Origin: an uncultured Collinsella sp. | GTDB lineage: Bacteria > Actinomycetota > Coriobacteriia > Coriobacteriales > Coriobacteriaceae | Direction of reading: 5' to 3' | Length of the DNA stretch: 40,666 nucleotides | Assembly (NCBI GenBank): GCA_958429225.1 | Contig: CAUAJB010000008.1 | Coordinates: forward strand, 1-40,666 | Shown here: positions 6,983-15,201 of the stretch, in pieces | Layout: every line of letters starts with the position of its first letter | Position numbering within the stretch: the stretch's first letter is position 1 | Notes under the pieces: generated by a model | What the model saw: only the letters and a program-made list of their open reading frames with translations | Told to the model about the DNA's origin: nothing | The model's database searches: none | Program-made: the position numbers and the translations under genes

Positions 6983-7032
6983 AAAAAGGCCCCACGGCTC
7001 CGCAGACGATGGGTCTACAGGGCTGCGGGGCC
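6983..7032 (-). terminator. Intrinsic terminator after the first LytTR regulator gene
   Basis: On the minus strand GGCCCCGCAGCC and TGCGGAGCCGTGGGGCC pair and are followed by TTTTTTG. It starts 7 nt past the regulator's stop and ends 40 nt before the start of the YfcE-like gene. Confidence 0.8.
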
Positions 7033-7038
7033 AGTGTG

Positions 7039-7755
7039 CTAGAGACTCAGAGCCTTCTTGAGCGGCACGACGCGGCGGCGCGAAACCGGCACGCGTTCGT
7101 CGACGCCCGTAATGCCCAGCTGGATGGCGCCCGAGGGCACCGTCTCCACATCCGTGACGCACGCCAAGTTGACGATATAGCGGCGGTGAACACGGAAGAA
7201 GCCAAAGTCGCAGAGCTTGGCCTCAAACTGCGCCAGCGAGGTCGTCGACAAAAAGCGATCATCGACGGTATAGATGCAGGAGTAATCGTCCTTGGCCATG
7301 ATAAAGCGAATGTCGTCCACGGGAATGAGCACCTTGCGGCCGCCCTTTTCCACCGGGATACGCTCGATGGTCACCTTGCTGTCCGTAACCGGCTTGGCGC
7401 GTTGCATGACCTTCTCGATCGCGCGATCCAAGCGAGCTTCCTCGACCGGCTTCATCAGATAATCGACGGCATCCACGTCGAATGCCTCGACCGCATGGTC
7501 ACTATACGCAGTCACAAACACGATCGCCGGCGGATTTTTGAGCTTATGCAGCGCCTCGGCAAGTTGCAGGCCCGAGGCACCGGGCATCGAGATATCGAGA
7601 AACACGACATCCACGCGACTTTCCATAAGCATCTCGATGGCGGAGCGGACGCTCGACGCCTCCGTGATCGTGCCGATCTTGCCCGTTTGCTCGAGCAGGA
7701 AGCGAAGCTCCGAGCGAGCCGGCGCCTCATCATCCACAATCATCGCACGCAGCAT
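7039..7755 (-). CDS. LytTR-family response regulator
   Basis: The product is 238 residues. ATG at 7755 is preferred over a TTG seven codons earlier because the protein then begins just before the receiver strand MLRAMIVDDE. The receiver has acidic residues D8-D9, phosphoacceptor D54 (VVFLDISMPG), T82 and K102 (DYLMKP). The LytTR DNA-binding domain spans about 130-235 and includes HRRYIVNL and VPVSRRRV. LytTR regulators bind direct repeats upstream of targets, often for cell-envelope, competence or secreted-factor genes. The gene is last in the operon glycosyltransferase - LytS kinase - regulator, 72 bp after the kinase. Target sites could not be identified by eye. Confidence 0.95.
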   Translation of the reverse strand: MLRAMIVDDEAPARSELRFLLEQTGKIGTITEASSVRSAIEMLMESRVDVVFLDISMPGASGLQLAEALHKLKNPPAIVFVTAYSDHAVEAFDVDAVDYLMKPVEEARLDRAIEKVMQRAKPVTDSKVTIERIPVEKGGRKVLIPVDDIRFIMAKDDYSCIYTVDDRFLSTTSLAQFEAKLCDFGFFRVHRRYIVNLACVTDVETVPSGAIQLGITGVDERVPVSRRRVVPLKKALSL

Positions 7756-7827
7756 AGGGATAAAACCTTTCGTCAACTAACTACGCCGGGCATCCGTCGC
7801 ATGACGTTGAGCCCGTAGCCCTTTATT

Positions 7828-9171
7828 TTACTCTTGAATGTCAAAGATGCTCTCTGACAAATCAAGATGAAGGAGCACTTTGGTGCCCTTGCCCGGCGCC
7901 GATTCGACACGCGTATAGGAGTGCGGCCCATAAAAGCGATGGATGCGCTCCGAAATATTGTGCATGGCCACACCGGCGCCGCCACCCTGGGGAGAGCTGG
8001 CGTCGGGACGGGCAGAGCGCTCGTCAAACAGTCTGGCGGCGGTACCCTCATCCATGCCCACGCCATTATCGGCCACGGCAATCAAAATTGCATCCTCGCC
8101 GTCTTGGTGAACGGTCACGTCGATCCTCAGGGCGTCGTCATCGCCCATACCATGACGTACGGCGTTCTCGACAATCGGCTGGATCACGAACGCCGGCACC
8201 AGCGTATCTTCCACGTCCTCGGACACATCGAACGTCGCAAGCACGCGGTCCTCGCCAAAGCGGGCCTTCTCAAAGGTAAGGTAGCGCTTGGTCTGTGCAA
8301 CCTCGCGCGAGACCGGAATAAGCGATCCCGAGTTGTCGAGCGTGGCACGATAGAACGATGAGAACTCACGAAGCAGTTCGCGGGCCCGCAGCGGGTCGGT
8401 GCGCGTAAACGATGCAATGGTGTTCAGCGTATTGAACAGGAAGTGTGGGTTAATCTGCGCCTGCAGCGCACGCACCTCGGCGCGCGCTGTGAGTTCCTTT
8501 TGCACCTCGAGCTCGTGGATGGCGAGCTGCGTGGACAAGATCTCGGCAAAGCCCGAGGCAAGCGCGTACTGGGTACGGTCGACGGCGCGCGGGGTCTTGT
8601 AGTAGAACTTGAGCGTGCCGACGGTACGATCGCCCACCTTGATGGGGGCGATAATGCCGGCGGGGACTTGGTTGTGCGAGCCATCCGAGCCCACGACATC
8701 CACCATACGGTTGAACGACTGCACGATGCCATGTTCGATAACGTAGCGTGTGGCAAGCGTGTGGATGGGAGAATCTGGCAGTAGTTTTTCCTCAAACTCG
8801 CCCGCGCAGGCCAACACGTTGCCCTCGTCGGTGATGGCCACCGTCATGGCGCGCGTCTCGGGCAAAATGCGCCGGCACACCAAACGCGCCGACTCCTGCG
8901 TCAGACCGCCCTTAATGTCCTCGAGCATGGCCGAGGCCACCGAGAGCGTCTCCTCGGTGTACTGGGAGCGCACCGAATCGGGATTGAGCGTCAAAAAGAT
9001 AAAGATGCACAGAAAGATGCACAGCAGCGCGCAGGCAATCACCGTGGCGATCGGCTCGATACCGGTCACCAAGGCAAAAATAAAGTACACCAGCACGCAA
9101 ATGGCGCAGGCAACGGCAATGATGCGAAAGATTGATATTGAACTATCGCGCTGGGCGCGGCGGTCGATCAT
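7828..9171 (-). CDS. LytS-family sensor histidine kinase, two membrane helices
   Basis: The product is 447 residues. ATG at 9171 overlaps the glycosyltransferase stop (ATGA). Two adjacent membrane helices lie at about 14-35 and 41-62 with almost no external loop, so sensing is probably cytoplasmic or within the membrane. Residues about 90-220 resemble a GAF-like domain (VPAGIIAPIKVGDRTVGTL, then LASGFAEILSTQLA). The His_kinase region has ALQAQINPHFLFNTLNTIA with phosphoacceptor H243. The ATPase has N-box PIVENAVRHG, G1 VADNGVGM and GGGAGVAMHNI. It phosphorylates the LytTR regulator encoded next. The layout matches the second kinase at 13698-15083, so the two loci are paralogous. Confidence 0.93.
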   Translation of the reverse strand: MIDRRAQRDSSISIFRIIAVACAICVLVYFIFALVTGIEPIATVIACALLCIFLCIFIFLTLNPDSVRSQYTEETLSVASAMLEDIKGGLTQESARLVCRRILPETRAMTVAITDEGNVLACAGEFEEKLLPDSPIHTLATRYVIEHGIVQSFNRMVDVVGSDGSHNQVPAGIIAPIKVGDRTVGTLKFYYKTPRAVDRTQYALASGFAEILSTQLAIHELEVQKELTARAEVRALQAQINPHFLFNTLNTIASFTRTDPLRARELLREFSSFYRATLDNSGSLIPVSREVAQTKRYLTFEKARFGEDRVLATFDVSEDVEDTLVPAFVIQPIVENAVRHGMGDDDALRIDVTVHQDGEDAILIAVADNGVGMDEGTAARLFDERSARPDASSPQGGGAGVAMHNISERIHRFYGPHSYTRVESAPGKGTKVLLHLDLSESIFDIQE

Positions 9172-10355
9172 TCGGCCCCCTCCAGGATACTGATCAGTTG
9201 TGCGTCACGCCAAAGCCCGTCCATGATCTTGGGCCAAAAGCTCTGGAAACGCAGGTAGCTTGCGGCGTTTTGGCGCGCGTAGGTCTTGGCCTCGTCAATA
9301 CCGTGGCGCCAGATGCGCAGGTAGCCCTCATGCTCGCGGGTAAACACGCTGCGGACCATAGCGGTCTTGCGCACGCGGTCGTCGAGCTCGCGCGAAATCC
9401 ACGGGCCCGGGTAGGGCATGAGTGATGCCGCCGTAACGGGAATGAGCTCCTTTTGATGCGCGGCGAATGTCAACTTGGCCCGTTCGTAGTACCAACGGTA
9501 TACATCCTGCATAAAGCGCGGTGAGCGCTTTTCGGACTCCGGAGGCAGATGGCGCACGGTCCACTCGTTATCGAACCACACGTCGTAGCCAAACATGCGC
9601 ATGTTAAAGAGGTAATCCAAGTCCTCGCCGCGGGTGATAAACGGGTCAAAGGCCACACGCGTAAAGGCGCGGGCGTGCAGGGCCATCAGGCCGCCGCACA
9701 CGTAGTTGGAGCGCGAGATGCGGGTGCCCGAGAGCGCCTTTTTCATCCAACGGTTGAACTCGATGCGCTTGGTCCACCAACGATGGCAGATGCCCGCCTT
9801 GTCCGTGGGAGCCAGCGGCGAGCCGTCGCGATCGTAGAAATAGCCGCTCTTGACCAAGATCGGCAAGCCCTGACGCGTCTGCTGCCCCAACGCATAGGTC
9901 GCGCGCTTCATAAAGTCGGCGTCGATGACAGTCTCATCGTCATCCAAAAAGATAACCGCGTCATGCCCCAGCACAGCGGCACAGGCTAGCCCCATGTTGC
10001 GGATGGCACCGTAGCCTCGCAGGCTCACGCACTCGCCCGAACCCTTGGGCGCGATCTGAGCAACCCGGTCTGCAATGCGCGAGGCCTGGGTGTTGGTAAC
10101 AACGGTGACCTTGAGCGTGGGATGCGCGTCGACAATCTCGCGCACGCGCAGCGACACATCGGCTGTGGCAGAAACGGGACAGACCACCAAAAGGATGATG
10201 CGCGGGATGTCACGTACCTGCTCAAGCGAGGCCAGGCAGCGGTCGAGTTCGGGATTGTCGGCGTTGAGTCGCGTCGAATGGTCATAGGTGCCAGGGGCGT
10301 TTGCGCAAGCGTCATCGCCCGCCCAATACGTTGGAATCACGACTGTGGCGTTCAT
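9168..10355 (-). CDS. Family 2-like glycosyltransferase (GT-A fold)
   Basis: The product is 395 residues from ATG at 10355 (GGAGGG 6 nt upstream). It opens with MNATVVIPTYWAG, the nucleotide-sugar strand of GT-A enzymes. VIFLDDDETVID holds the metal-binding DDD (138-140), and RGEDLDYLF (E244, D245) supplies the acceptor-site acidic pair. No membrane helix is seen, so it should act in the cytoplasm or at the inner membrane face on a glycan, glycolipid or protein acceptor that cannot be named. It leads an operon with a LytS kinase (4-nt overlap) and LytTR regulator. This is unusual company and suggests envelope-glycan related signalling. A strong terminator-like hairpin ends 20 nt before its start codon. 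Confidence 0.85.
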   Translation of the reverse strand: MNATVVIPTYWAGDDACANAPGTYDHSTRLNADNPELDRCLASLEQVRDIPRIILLVVCPVSATADVSLRVREIVDAHPTLKVTVVTNTQASRIADRVAQIAPKGSGECVSLRGYGAIRNMGLACAAVLGHDAVIFLDDDETVIDADFMKRATYALGQQTRQGLPILVKSGYFYDRDGSPLAPTDKAGICHRWWTKRIEFNRWMKKALSGTRISRSNYVCGGLMALHARAFTRVAFDPFITRGEDLDYLFNMRMFGYDVWFDNEWTVRHLPPESEKRSPRFMQDVYRWYYERAKLTFAAHQKELIPVTAASLMPYPGPWISRELDDRVRKTAMVRSVFTREHEGYLRIWRHGIDEAKTYARQNAASYLRFQSFWPKIMDGLWRDAQLISILEGAE

Positions 10356-10375
10356 GCCTTACCCTCCCTGCAACA

Positions 10376-10412
10376 CAAAAACGGGACGCCGCCAAACACA
10401 GGCGACGCCCCG
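10376..10412 (-). terminator. Intrinsic terminator or leader attenuator upstream of the glycosyltransferase operon
   Basis: On the minus strand an 11-bp GC-rich stem with two G-U pairs (GGGGCGTCGCC / GGCGGCGTCCC) is followed by GTTTTTGTG, only about 20 nt before the ATG at 10355. It may end the upstream transporter transcript (stop at 10527). However, no promoter fits between it and the start codon, so the operon mRNA should traverse it. Confidence 0.75.
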
Positions 10413-10526
10413 CGACCTAGCTGATTCCATCATACCCACTTGGGCAAATCATTGCTCGCAAGTCGCAATGTTTATTGCGGATAACCCCAAAAGAGTACCG
10501 TGGACAGGCACAATAGCCGCTCGCTC

Positions 10527-11786
10527 CTATGCGGCATGCTCTGCCGCCCGAGTCATGCGGGACAGGCGGACCAGCAGCATAAAGCCAACGATCAGCAGCA
10601 CGCCAATGGAAAGGACGCCCAGCGACGGGTTGCCGGTCAGCGAGGTGACGACCGACACTAGGAAAGTGCCCATGACGCTTGCATAGCGACCGAAGATGTC
10701 AAAGAAGCCGTAGTACTCGTTGGATTTTTCCTTGGGGATAATGCGGCCAAAGTAGCTACGGCTGAGCGCCTGCACGCCGCCCTGGAACAGGCCGACCATA
10801 ATGGCAAGCACCCAAAACTCAAAGGCGGTCTTTAGGAAGAACGCGGCGAACAGCACAATGCCCATATAGGCGGCGACTGCCACCAAGATCATGTTGAGCG
10901 TGCCCACGCGGCCGGCGAGCTTGCCGTAGATGATGGCGGACGGAAAGGCCACGAACTGCGTGACGAGCAGCGCCAGTACCAGCTGGGTCGAATCGATGCC
11001 CAAAGCCGAGCCGTAGCTGGTAGCCATGGAAATGACCGTGTGGACGCCATCGATATAGAAGAAGAACGCAATCATGTAGACCAGCACGGTCTTGTTGTGG
11101 GCGATCTCGCGCATGGTGTGTCCGACCTCGGAGAACACACCGCCAACGATGTGGCCGATGGTGTCCTCGGGACCGCGCTCGCGACCATACTTTTGCTTAT
11201 AGGTGTGAATGAGCGGCAGGGTAAAGATGAGCCACCAGGCACCAGTGATGATAAAAGACAGACGCGTTGCCAGCATGGTGGGGACGCCAAGAGCGGGGCC
11301 ACCCATGATGAGCGCCAGGCAGATGACGAACGGCACGGTGGAACCGATGTAGCCCCAGGCATAACCCGAGCTGGACACGGCGTCCATGCGCTCGTCGGTG
11401 GTAACGTCGGGCAGCATGGCGTCGTAGAACGTCATAGAAGAGTTAAGGCCGATGGTGCACAGCACGTACACGGTCAAAAATGCCATGGCGGACATTGGGA
11501 TAGCCTGCGCCAGGCAAAGAACCAGGCCCGTGAGGAAAAAGCCCAAGAAGAACTTGATTTTGTTGCCAGCGTAGTCGGCAAGTGCGCCCAGAATGGGCAT
11601 GAGCATGGCGATGACCAGCGAGGCGATCGTCTGTGCATTGCCCCAGGCGACCACCAGGTCGGCCGAGGAAGCGCCGGTATTGATGGCGTTAAAGTAAATG
11701 GGCACCACCGAGGTATTGAGCAGCACGAGGGCCGAATTGCCCACATCATACATAACCCAGTTACGCTCGAGCTTGGTGTATTTCAT
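10527..11786 (-). CDS. MFS transporter, UMF1/Atg22-like family
   Basis: The product is 419 residues from ATG at 11786, hydrophobic throughout with about 12 membrane helices. The N-terminus KLERNWVMYDVGNSAL matches the W-x-x-Y-D-x-G-N-S signature of the UMF1 (Vps/Atg22-like) major-facilitator branch. GGVQALSRSYFGRIIPKEKS is the conserved loop late in the family. Bacterial members are mostly uncharacterised; the substrate cannot be predicted here. It is flanked by the PLC-like gene upstream (about 100 bp) and the glycosyltransferase operon downstream, and is probably a single transcription unit. A TACGAT in its leader could be a -10. Confidence 0.9.
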   Translation of the reverse strand: MKYTKLERNWVMYDVGNSALVLLNTSVVPIYFNAINTGASSADLVVAWGNAQTIASLVIAMLMPILGALADYAGNKIKFFLGFFLTGLVLCLAQAIPMSAMAFLTVYVLCTIGLNSSMTFYDAMLPDVTTDERMDAVSSSGYAWGYIGSTVPFVICLALIMGGPALGVPTMLATRLSFIITGAWWLIFTLPLIHTYKQKYGRERGPEDTIGHIVGGVFSEVGHTMREIAHNKTVLVYMIAFFFYIDGVHTVISMATSYGSALGIDSTQLVLALLVTQFVAFPSAIIYGKLAGRVGTLNMILVAVAAYMGIVLFAAFFLKTAFEFWVLAIMVGLFQGGVQALSRSYFGRIIPKEKSNEYYGFFDIFGRYASVMGTFLVSVVTSLTGNPSLGVLSIGVLLIVGFMLLVRLSRMTRAAEHAA

Positions 11787-11887
11787 GGACAGGGACCCTT
11801 CGTATTCGCCCGATATGCAGTTAGTTCATCGTACCCCAATTGTCCAGAACCGCCGGTAAGGATTCGGCAAAGGGGCACGCACGGGCC

Positions 11888-12832
11888 CTATTCCTCGCGG
11901 TCGAACTCCTCATCGGCATTGAGCACGCGACCGCTGTAGTTGACGTGACTGGTCACGGCATCCATGTCACCGGTCTCGATAAAACGTGCGACCGTGCACT
12001 CGTAATCGCCCAGCGCGCGATCAAAGACCTCGGGGAAACTCTCGTTCGAGGCCTCGTCGGTAAAGGGATTCTTCCATGTCAGATGGCCCAGGTTACCGGT
12101 GCGCTCGGGCAACTCCGTCGTCACGCGATGAGCAAGGCCGTCGAGCAGCGAGTAATCGTGCACCAAGCCCTCAACCAGCGAGATCGCGCGCGTCTTTGCG
12201 GAGCCGGCCGGCTCAATCGCGCGGTAAAGTCGCTGCATATTGGCAACGGCAGCACCGTACTCCCCCGCCGGAATGTCAATGCCGTACACGCGTCCGGCAA
12301 CATAGCTCATCAGCACGCCGGCCACGCGATTGATGCGATCGGTGGTGACGATCTCGCCCGCCGGCGGGTAATCGTCGACCGTAGCGCCATCGCGTTTAAG
12401 CTGCAGCATCAGTACATCCAGGTCGCTCTCGATCACAGCATGGACCTGACTGCTCGAATCCTCAAGCTCTGAATCGGACTCCACGATGCCAAACTGCTGC
12501 TCATAGACAAAGGGGTGGGCGTTGCGGTCGAGCACGTAATGAGACAGCAGGCCCAGCGCAAAGGCACGACCCAAGCTGGCGTCGCGCGGCAGCAGATGCG
12601 ACACGCCGTCGCGCAGGCACGCGAACTGGCGAGACATGCGCGACCGATGCATGACCTGCGCCAGCAGCGTGCAGTCGGAAACACGCGGTGTCAGAATGTG
12701 AAAGAAGAACGGGTCGGGGCCTTGGTTGCCCAAGATAAAGGCAATGCGCTCTTCATCGGACGTGATGACGCCCTGCGGAAGACGGTCGATGCTTTCCTCG
12801 CCAAACAGATGATGGGTGATAAGCGCGGGCAT
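11888..12832 (-). CDS. Zinc-dependent phospholipase C-like protein
   Basis: The product is 314 residues from ATG at 12832 (AAAGGA upstream); a start ten codons earlier lacks a good site. MPALITHHLFGE and NQGPDPFFFH near the N-terminus and LGLLSHYVLDRNAHPF at about 90-105 are the His/Asp clusters of the zinc-dependent phospholipase C/S1-P1-like fold found in many anaerobes. No signal peptide is present, so unlike clostridial alpha-toxin relatives it should be cytoplasmic. Members of this short group are annotated as PLC-like but their substrates are unknown. The C-terminal third is acidic and unremarkable. It lies between the two LytS/LytTR loci as its own unit; a CATAAT near 12868 could be its -10. 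Confidence 0.8.
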   Translation of the reverse strand: MPALITHHLFGEESIDRLPQGVITSDEERIAFILGNQGPDPFFFHILTPRVSDCTLLAQVMHRSRMSRQFACLRDGVSHLLPRDASLGRAFALGLLSHYVLDRNAHPFVYEQQFGIVESDSELEDSSSQVHAVIESDLDVLMLQLKRDGATVDDYPPAGEIVTTDRINRVAGVLMSYVAGRVYGIDIPAGEYGAAVANMQRLYRAIEPAGSAKTRAISLVEGLVHDYSLLDGLAHRVTTELPERTGNLGHLTWKNPFTDEASNESFPEVFDRALGDYECTVARFIETGDMDAVTSHVNYSGRVLNADEEFDREE

Positions 12833-12924
12833 AATGATCCTTTCGATTTCATTCGATGCCACCCATTATGCCCACCGCGCGCCCATGCCAAACCTGCGAT
12901 GGTAAACGACGGCATGCAGACCGT

Positions 12925-13659
12925 CTACGCAAGCCCCAGGTGCGACTTGACCTCGGCGGCACGACGACGGGACACCGGTACCGTCGAGTTCACGCGGTCG
13001 AGCCTGAGCTCCATCAACCCCGTGGAGCCAATCTCAACATTGTGCACGTCTTCCAAATTGACCAGGTAGCTGCGATGAACGCGAATAAAGCCCTCGGAGT
13101 CCAAGCGACGCTCGAGCGAAGAGATCGACTCATTGATCAGGTACGTTCCCTCGGCGCAGATGGCGTTGCAAAAATCGGCGCGCGCCTCAAAGTAGCAGAC
13201 GTCTGCGGCGGGAATGAACACCTTTTTGCCCCCGCGGTCCACCGTCAGACGCAAAGGTTGGCGCGGAGCATGGATAACACGACGGGCACCCAAGGCTGCC
13301 TCGATCTTGTCGAGTGCCTTTGACAGGCGTGCGTCCTCGACCGGCTTGACGACATAGTCGACCGCATCGAGGTTATACGCATCGGCGGCAAATTCGGCAA
13401 ACGCTGTCACAAACACAACCACCGGCGGCGTCTTTAGGTTCTGCAGCGTCTCGGCAAGCTCAATTCCCGAGCGACCGGGCATGGTAATGTCTAAAAACAG
13501 CACGTCGGGCTTGTTCGACAGAATCGACTCCACGGCCTCGGTGACATTGCCCGCCTCGGCAATCTGGCCCACACGCGTATCCTTTTCCAACAGATAGCGT
13601 AGCTCAGCCCTAATGGGAGGTTCGTCATCAACCACCAAGATGTTCCAGCCTTCGGACAT
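12925..13659 (-). CDS. LytTR-family response regulator (second locus)
   Basis: The product is 244 residues from ATG at 13659 (GAGGGG upstream). The receiver has ILVVDDE (D11, D12), phosphoacceptor D57 (VLFLDITMPG) and K105 (DYVVKP). The LytTR domain spans about 135-240 with GFIRVHRSYLVNLEDV and VPVSRRRA. It is clearly paralogous to the regulator at 7039-7755: same lengths, same GG-K motif before the DNA-binding domain, and the same VPVSRRR ending. It follows its kinase by 38 bp in one operon. The different recognition-loop residues suggest distinct target sites. Confidence 0.95.
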   Translation of the reverse strand: MSEGWNILVVDDEPPIRAELRYLLEKDTRVGQIAEAGNVTEAVESILSNKPDVLFLDITMPGRSGIELAETLQNLKTPPVVVFVTAFAEFAADAYNLDAVDYVVKPVEDARLSKALDKIEAALGARRVIHAPRQPLRLTVDRGGKKVFIPAADVCYFEARADFCNAICAEGTYLINESISSLERRLDSEGFIRVHRSYLVNLEDVHNVEIGSTGLMELRLDRVNSTVPVSRRRAAEVKSHLGLA

Positions 13660-13697
13660 ATGTGCTTCCCCTCTTTTTCTCTCAATCCAACCGCGTG

Positions 13698-15083
13698 CTA
13701 CGCCGTCAACGGCGCCGGCTCATGCGGCTCGCCGTTCAGCTCGACGATGACCTGCGTTCCCACGCCCTCCTGGGACTTCACGCGCATGCCGGAATCTTCT
13801 CCGTAAAAGAAATGGATGCGCTGAAGCACGTTGAAGAGCGCCAGGCCGCAACCTCGCTTGACGGAGCCGTCGGCGGTAATGCTCTCGGGCTCCTCCAGGC
13901 GATGTTGCTCAAACAGATGCGCGCAGACTTCTTCGCTCATACCGATGCCGTCGTCCTCGACGATGATCTCCAAACCGTCATCGGTCTCGAAAGCCCTAAC
14001 ATGAATAGAAAGCGGCTCGGTCTCGCGCTGCGCGTGCTTGATGCAGTTTTCGAGCAACGGCTGCAAGATAAACGGCGGCACCATGCAATCGCGCACCTCA
14101 AAGTCGATATCGACCGAGACGCGCAGACGGCCGTCGCCATAACGAGCCTGCATAAGATTGATATAGCGAGTGCCCTGTTCCACCTCGTGCTCGAGCGTTG
14201 TGAGGGTATCGGAATCAGAAAGCGTCTGACGGTAGTAGTTGGAGAAGTCGATCAGCAGCGATCGCGCCTTGTCGGGCTCGGTTCGAACGAGCGACACGAT
14301 GGTGCTGATGGTGTTAAACAGAAAATGAGGATCGACCTGCGATTGCAAGGCGCGCAGCTCCACGCGGGCCGTAAGCTCGTCCTGGCGCTCGAGCTCAAAG
14401 CTCGCAAGCTGCGTGGAAATGAGGTCGGCAAAGCCCGAGGCAAGCGCCGTCTGGCGCATATCGATGCTGCTCAGACGGGGATAATACAGCTCGAGCGTGC
14501 CCACGCAATGCCCGCGCACGGTAAGCGGTGCGACAATACCGGCGCGCAGGCGCGGAAAGTAGCCACCTGTCTCGGTCGAGGCATCGCGCGAGAACACGCT
14601 TTGCTCACCGCTGTTGATCACGTTGAGCGTAGTCCGCAGCACCACCGGGGTGCCCGCGGGGCATTTTGCCGAGTCCTCGCCCCAGCTTGCCAACACCTGC
14701 TTGCCGTCGGTAAAGCAGATGGCAGAGGCGATAGTTTCGGACAGGATAATCTTAGAGGCGCCCAGGGCAGCTTCGGGCGTAAGGCCGCGCGACGTGTAGG
14801 CGAATATTTTTGAAGCGATGGCGAGCGTGCGGTCGGTTGCGCTCGATGTGAGGTCGTCGGGAACGACAAAGACGTACGAGAAGAAGAAGCACAGCATGAC
14901 CAAGCCGGCAATGACGACAACGGCCGGAACGGGATTGGGATTATCGGTTAGATCCCAGATGAGCAGCAGGATAAGCAGCGGAACGACAATACCGAGCAAG
15001 ATGGCTTGAACCACATGCTGAGCGGTACGAAAGACCTTGGTAGAGTTGTAGCTCTTGCCCAGAATCAGCCTATTGAGATCCAC
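13698..15083 (-). CDS. LytS-family sensor histidine kinase (second locus)
   Basis: The product is 461 residues from a GTG at 15083, chosen because AAGGAG lies 6 nt upstream; an ATG two codons earlier abuts the ribosome binding site. Two membrane helices lie at about 25-44 and 52-75. A GAF-like region follows (AGIVAPLTVRGHCVGTLELY, LASGFADLISTQLA), then the His_kinase motif ALQSQVDPHFLFNTISTI with H253. The ATPase has PLLENCIKHA, DDGIGM and GCGLALFNV. Asp replaces the usual Asn before PHFLFN, a visible difference from the first kinase (QINPHFLFN). It pairs with the LytTR regulator downstream. The leader holds a perfect 15-bp palindrome and a terminator-like hairpin. Confidence 0.92.
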   Translation of the reverse strand: MDLNRLILGKSYNSTKVFRTAQHVVQAILLGIVVPLLILLLIWDLTDNPNPVPAVVVIAGLVMLCFFFSYVFVVPDDLTSSATDRTLAIASKIFAYTSRGLTPEAALGASKIILSETIASAICFTDGKQVLASWGEDSAKCPAGTPVVLRTTLNVINSGEQSVFSRDASTETGGYFPRLRAGIVAPLTVRGHCVGTLELYYPRLSSIDMRQTALASGFADLISTQLASFELERQDELTARVELRALQSQVDPHFLFNTISTIVSLVRTEPDKARSLLIDFSNYYRQTLSDSDTLTTLEHEVEQGTRYINLMQARYGDGRLRVSVDIDFEVRDCMVPPFILQPLLENCIKHAQRETEPLSIHVRAFETDDGLEIIVEDDGIGMSEEVCAHLFEQHRLEEPESITADGSVKRGCGLALFNVLQRIHFFYGEDSGMRVKSQEGVGTQVIVELNGEPHEPAPLTA

Positions 15084-15114
15084 CGTCATCTCCTTCTTAC
15101 CGACGCACCCCATA

Positions 15115-15143
15115 GCAATAAAGAGGGCCGCAAGCGACCCTCT
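15115..15143 (-). terminator. Hairpin in the leader of the second LytS/LytTR operon; terminator of the amidohydrolase gene or attenuator
   Basis: On the minus strand AGAGGGTCGC / GCGGCCCTCT (10 bp with one G-U, loop TT) is followed by TTTATTG. It ends about 30 nt before the kinase start and lies about 60 nt past the amidohydrolase stop. Confidence 0.6.
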
Positions 15144-15145
15144 CC

Positions 15146-15160
15146 ATTGCATTATGCAAT
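15146..15160. promoter_or_regulatory. Perfect 15-bp palindrome (7+1+7), candidate operator of the second LytS/LytTR operon
   Basis: ATTGCATTATGCAAT is a perfect inverted repeat overlapping a CATAAT that could be the -10 (minus strand), just upstream of the leader hairpin. It could be the site of autoregulation. Confidence 0.45.
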
Positions 15161-15201
15161 CAAATACTGTGTTTTACATCAAGCCATCGATGAACGGTAG
15201 C

